64,000 bases of DNA, taken from the NCBI GenBank assembly GCA_036557365.1, contig DATBHR010000080.1:1-64000 (forward strand), given 5' to 3'. A model generated the notes under the pieces. It ran no database searches, was not told where the DNA came from, and was given only the letters and a program-made list of their open reading frames with translations. A program made the position numbers and the translations under genes. The stretch comes from DATKHR01 sp036557365 (GTDB lineage Bacteria; Acidobacteriota; Vicinamibacteria; Vicinamibacterales; CAVVIG01). The stretch's first letter is position 1; every line of letters begins with the position of its first letter. Shown piece after piece: positions 61,000 to 64,000 of the stretch.

Positions 61000-61461
61000 A
61001 TGAAGTCTGCATCGGTCTACGAGCGCGACGGGCTCAGGACGTTCGTTGTCGTGTTGAGCCGCGGTGACGAGCCGATGACGCTGCTGAACAGCTTTGCGGC
61101 CGAGCATCGCCTGGGCGCCAGCCACTTCACCGCGATCGGCGGCTTCTCTGACGTGACCGTCGGCTACTTCAACTACGCGTCGAAGCGGCACGACCACATC
61201 CACGTCGACGAACAAGTCGAGGTTCTGTCGATGGTGGGCGACATCACGATCGACGGCGACAAACCAAGCGTTCACGCGCACGTGGTGTTGGGCAAGTCGG
61301 ACGGAACGGCTCACGGCGGACACCTGATTCGCGCGGCGGTGCGGCCAACGCTCGAAGTGGTCGTCACGGAGACGCCGCGGCATCTTCATCGCCGCTTCGA
61401 TTGGGAATCCGGCCTCACGCTGATCGATCCGCGTCTGCTGACCTTCGAACCGCATCGGTAA
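61000..61461 (+). CDS. PPC/DUF296-domain protein
   Basis: 153 residues. SHFTAIGGFSDVTVGYFNY, followed by a histidine-rich VHAHVVLGKSDGTAHGGHLIRAAV, is typical of PPC/DUF296 proteins, which form trimers and, in plants, accompany AT-hooks. No AT-hook is present. Bacterial function unknown. ATG 61000 is preceded by GGAG; the gene is 20 bases ahead of the HtrA gene. Confidence 0.85.
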   Translation: MKSASVYERDGLRTFVVVLSRGDEPMTLLNSFAAEHRLGASHFTAIGGFSDVTVGYFNYASKRHDHIHVDEQVEVLSMVGDITIDGDKPSVHAHVVLGKSDGTAHGGHLIRAAVRPTLEVVVTETPRHLHRRFDWESGLTLIDPRLLTFEPHR

Positions 61462-61481
61462 GTCATCTTTGGAAGGTTGCC

Positions 61482-62990
61482 ATGCCTAAGACGTTTGCGT
61501 TTGGCGCCGCCATGCTGGCGACGTGCGTTTTCTCCGGCGGCTGCGGCAGAACGAGCGCGCAGCAGACGACCGCCACCGCCTCATCCGAGCGGCCCGCGGC
61601 CACGACCGGCCGTCGCGACGTCACCGACGCGAAACCCGATCGCGACGACGTCGTGACGACGAGTCTCTTCAGGAACATCGTGAAGCGCGAGAACCCTGTC
61701 GTCGTTTCGATCACGACGCAGTCCCGCGTGCGCACTCCAGACACCGACGAGATGTTCGGCGGCGACGAGTTTTTCCGCCGCTTCTTCGGAGCGCCGCAGC
61801 AGCCGCGCGAACGGACGCAGCGGGCGCTCGGATCGGGATTCATCATCAGCGCCGACGGTGAAATCCTCACGAACAATCACGTCGTGGCGGGCGCCGAGCA
61901 GATCCGGGTCGGGCTCTTCAACGACGAGCGGAAGACCTACAACGCGAAGCTGGTCGGGCGGGATCCGCTGACTGACAGCGCGTTGATCAAGCTCGACAAC
62001 GGTCCGGCCAATCTGCCCGTCGCGGATCTCGGCGATTCGAATTCACTCGAGCCGGGCGACTGGGTTGTGGCCATCGGCAATCCATTCCGACTCGGCCACA
62101 CGGTCACCGTCGGCGTCGTGAGCTACAAGGCGCGGCCCTTCGCTACGACCGAAGGACGATTCCAGAACATGCTGCAGACGGACGCGTCGATCAATCCCGG
62201 CAATTCGGGCGGTCCGCTGATCGACGCGCACGGCTCCGTCATCGGCATCAACAGCGCGATTCTTTCCGGCGAGGGCGGCGAAGGCAACATCGGCATCGGC
62301 TTCGCCGTGCCGATCAACACGGTCAAGGATCTGCTGCCGCAGTTACGCCAGGGACGCGTCCATCGGGCGCGCCTCGGCGTGCAGGTCCAGACACCGCCCA
62401 TCACGGACGACGAAGCGAAGACGCTGGGCTTGCCGAAACCCGAGGGCGCCGTCATCAGCATGGTGGAACACGACTCGCCCGCGGAGCGCGGCGGCCTTCG
62501 CGCAGGTGACGTGATCGTCCAGTACAACGGAAAGGACGTCACGGACGGGTCGCAGCTGACGACGATAGTGGCCGGAACAGCGGCGAACACGAAAGTGCCT
62601 GTCACGTACTACCGCGACGGCAAGCAGCAGACGACCAGCGTGACTGTCGAAGAGCTGACGCTCGACGACGGACAGCAAGACGATCACGCGTCGAGCAGCA
62701 GGTCGCCCGGATTTGGCATCTCGCTCGGCGACCTCACGCCTGACATCGCCCGCCAGCTCCGCCTGCCGGCAGGCGCGGACGGCGCGCTCGTCGAGAACGT
62801 GGAACCGTTCACGCCGGCTGCGGAAGTCGGCCTGACGCGAGGGGACGTGATCATCGAAGTCAATCACCAGGCGGTGCATTCCGCGAGCGACGCGTCGAGG
62901 GCGTTGCACCAGGTGAAGTCCGGCCAGATCGCACTCGTGCTGTTATTGCGGCGGGGCAACCAGGTGTTCGTCGAAATGCACAGGGAATAG
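61482..62990 (+). CDS. degP: HtrA/DegP-type serine protease lipoprotein
   Basis: 502 residues. Signal with lipobox SGGC (Cys21). Triad: His133 in TNNHVV, Asp165 in DPLTDSAL, Ser242 in GNSGGPL. Two PDZ domains follow (residues ~290-390 and ~410-500). GGAAGG lies six bases before the ATG. Degrades or refolds damaged periplasmic proteins. As a lipoprotein it would be membrane-tethered, unlike soluble DegP. Confidence 0.92.
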   Translation: MPKTFAFGAAMLATCVFSGGCGRTSAQQTTATASSERPAATTGRRDVTDAKPDRDDVVTTSLFRNIVKRENPVVVSITTQSRVRTPDTDEMFGGDEFFRRFFGAPQQPRERTQRALGSGFIISADGEILTNNHVVAGAEQIRVGLFNDERKTYNAKLVGRDPLTDSALIKLDNGPANLPVADLGDSNSLEPGDWVVAIGNPFRLGHTVTVGVVSYKARPFATTEGRFQNMLQTDASINPGNSGGPLIDAHGSVIGINSAILSGEGGEGNIGIGFAVPINTVKDLLPQLRQGRVHRARLGVQVQTPPITDDEAKTLGLPKPEGAVISMVEHDSPAERGGLRAGDVIVQYNGKDVTDGSQLTTIVAGTAANTKVPVTYYRDGKQQTTSVTVEELTLDDGQQDDHASSSRSPGFGISLGDLTPDIARQLRLPAGADGALVENVEPFTPAAEVGLTRGDVIIEVNHQAVHSASDASRALHQVKSGQIALVLLLRRGNQVFVEMHRE

Positions 62991-63007
62991 CGGGATCTGC
63001 GATCGAT

Positions 63008-63035
63008 CGTCACGACCCGTGCGCGGGTCGTGACG
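63008..63035. terminator. Terminator-like hairpin after the HtrA gene
   Basis: CGTCACGACCCG and CGGGTCGTGACG form a perfect 12-base-pair stem with a TGCG loop in the 46-base gap between convergent genes. There is no T-run on either strand. Confidence 0.55.
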
Positions 63036-63036
63036 G

Positions 63037-63264
63037 CTAGTGGCGGCCGCCTACCATCAGCCAGAGAAAGAGCAGCGCAGCGGTGGCGACGAGGAGCGCG
63101 ACGATGAGGACGGTTGCGCAGCCGACGCCGCGATATTCGCGATCCGTTGGCGCCGCCGCCTCGTCCATGGGTTGAGGCCGCCACCGGGCGTACTTCCAAA
63201 CGAGCAAGCCGATGGTCGCGGCGATGGCGAGGTAAATCACCATGCCGATGGCGGTCGGGATCAC
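63037..63264 (-). CDS. Small two-span membrane protein
   Basis: 75 residues. GTG 63264 overlaps the upstream stop (GTGA), so the pair is coupled; ATG 63243 would still keep both spans. Two hydrophobic segments (MVIYLAIAATIGLLVW and ATVLIVALLVATAALLFLWLMV) flank a polar loop with RWRPQPMDEA. No family recognised. Confidence 0.65.
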   Translation of the reverse strand: MIPTAIGMVIYLAIAATIGLLVWKYARWRPQPMDEAAAPTDREYRGVGCATVLIVALLVATAALLFLWLMVGGRH

Positions 63265-64000
63265 GACCGTTGAACTGGTGCAAGGTTGACGCCGTCTGGT
63301 GGCTTCGTGTAGTTGAAGAAGGTGTGCTCTTCGAACGTGTGGTGGTGAAAGAGATACAGGACCGAGGCCTGGGATCGGATCTCGAAGTGCTTCGGCAGCC
63401 AGACGTTGTCACCGACGTACATCTGGTCGAGCTCGAACTCCGTCCCCGGCTCCACGGTGGCGAGAAACCCGTGGATCGTCACCGGATGGCGGACGTGCGC
63501 GACCCCGTGAATCCACTGGTACGTCCGCGTGTCGATCCAGAATTCTCCGGTCATCGCCGAGAGGACTTCAGCCTCGGCGTTCGGCGGATCGTATGCCTTG
63601 TTCGGCGTCGCCTCTACGATGTACACGGTGCCTGTCGATAGCTGTCGTTTGCCGGCGAGCCGATAGTCGAACGCGTGGGGCATGGCCAGGATGATTCGAT
63701 GCGCTTGCTCGCGCGAGTTCTCGTAGTCACGCACCCGCTGCGATCGTTCTTCGGCGGACTCGGATTCGCGCTTCTCGCGCTCGTGCGACAGCTTCTGGTC
63801 TTCCTTTTCCTTCTGGTCGCCTGACACCGGCGCGCCGTTGACGGTCGTCACCCGCTTGTACGGCGTGCCGAGCAGATCCAGTACTTCATACGTACGCGTC
63901 CCGTCATCGTCGTGGACCCGCTCGTCATATGCGTAGAAGCGCGCGGCTGCCCAGTCTGCCTCGCTTGCCTTCATCGATCGCGCGATGATCGTCGCGCCGT
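63261..64000 (-). CDS. Uncharacterised secreted-type protein, 5' end outside window
   Basis: About 246 residues are visible and the frame stays open to the right edge (residues GATIIARSMKASEAD...), so the start is outside. It resembles a conserved acidobacterial hypothetical: RTYEVLDLLGTPYKRVTTVNG, DYENSREQAHRI, EFWIDTRTYQWIHG, VEPGTEFELDQMYVGDNVWLPKHF. Coiled, charged linker (KEKEDQKLSHEREKRE) near the middle. Function not known; probably an outer-membrane or periplasmic lipid-binding-like beta protein. Confidence 0.65.
   Translation of the reverse strand, partial: GATIIARSMKASEADWAAARFYAYDERVHDDDGTRTYEVLDLLGTPYKRVTTVNGAPVSGDQKEKEDQKLSHEREKRESESAEERSQRVRDYENSREQAHRIILAMPHAFDYRLAGKRQLSTGTVYIVEATPNKAYDPPNAEAEVLSAMTGEFWIDTRTYQWIHGVAHVRHPVTIHGFLATVEPGTEFELDQMYVGDNVWLPKHFEIRSQASVLYLFHHHTFEEHTFFNYTKPPDGVNLAPVQRS

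Noticed and set aside
1..64000. CRISPR array, prophage, insertion sequence or toxin-antitoxin pair
   Set aside because: No regularly spaced repeats, transposase, integrase or phage structural gene motifs were seen in any frame.

Overview
The window is about 64 kb of GC-rich bacterial DNA, densely and mostly colinearly coded, with short intergenic gaps and many ATGA/GTGA/TTGA stop-start overlaps. The gene content points to an Acidobacteriota-type soil or sediment heterotroph, possibly of the Vicinamibacteria. Indicators are three secreted FG-GAP/ASPIC-UnbV (CRTAC1-like) proteins, long MacB-like permeases of the ADOP kind, a secreted BNR/sortilin-like propeller, and many Tat or lipoprotein signals. 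This placement is inferred from family content alone; no rRNA gene is present.

Layout. 1-10.6 kb: TPR protein, secreted FG-GAP/UnbV proteins, a five-haem cytochrome with membrane segments and TPRs, and a cytochrome c-PQQ dehydrogenase, largely translationally coupled. 10.6-20.3 kb: secreted hydrolases and dehydrogenases (amidohydrolases, PQQ sugar dehydrogenase, dienelactone hydrolase, alpha/beta hydrolase), an MFS-TauD pair and a YcaQ/AlkX-type DNA glycosylase. 20.3-30 kb: membrane proteins, a DoxX-like/di-haem cytochrome pair with a true terminator, an ECF sigma factor, a ClC channel, an M24 peptidase, PPK2, an XRE-cupin regulator with a palindromic operator, an EamA transporter and TadA. 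30-36 kb: two ADOP permeases flanking tRNA-Ser(CGA) and a permease remnant. 36-43.7 kb: MHS transporter, Tat-secreted small protein, PAP2 phosphatase, cytochrome P460, AraC regulator and BNR propeller.

43.7-58.5 kb is the most interesting part. A formate dehydrogenase-N operon (alpha, four-cluster beta, NrfD) has an alpha subunit interrupted by an in-frame UGA at the selenocysteine position, followed by a bacterial SECIS-like hairpin with a GGUCU loop. Divergently transcribed are a frameshifted FAD/Fe-S oxidoreductase, an oxalate decarboxylase with the SEN-T lid (makes formate), a flippase-like membrane protein and a Usp-like protein. Nearby sits an FhlA-like GAF/sigma-54 activator. Sequences resembling sigma-54 promoters (-24/-12) lie upstream of both the formate dehydrogenase and a GPR1/FUN34-type carboxylate transporter. 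I infer an oxalate-to-formate-to-CO2 module under formate/sigma-54 control.

58.7-64 kb: small membrane proteins (one SPW-type), a cyclopropane-fatty-acid synthase-like enzyme, a PPC/DUF296 protein, an HtrA-type lipoprotein protease and an incomplete secreted protein running off the end. No CRISPR array, prophage or insertion sequence was seen.
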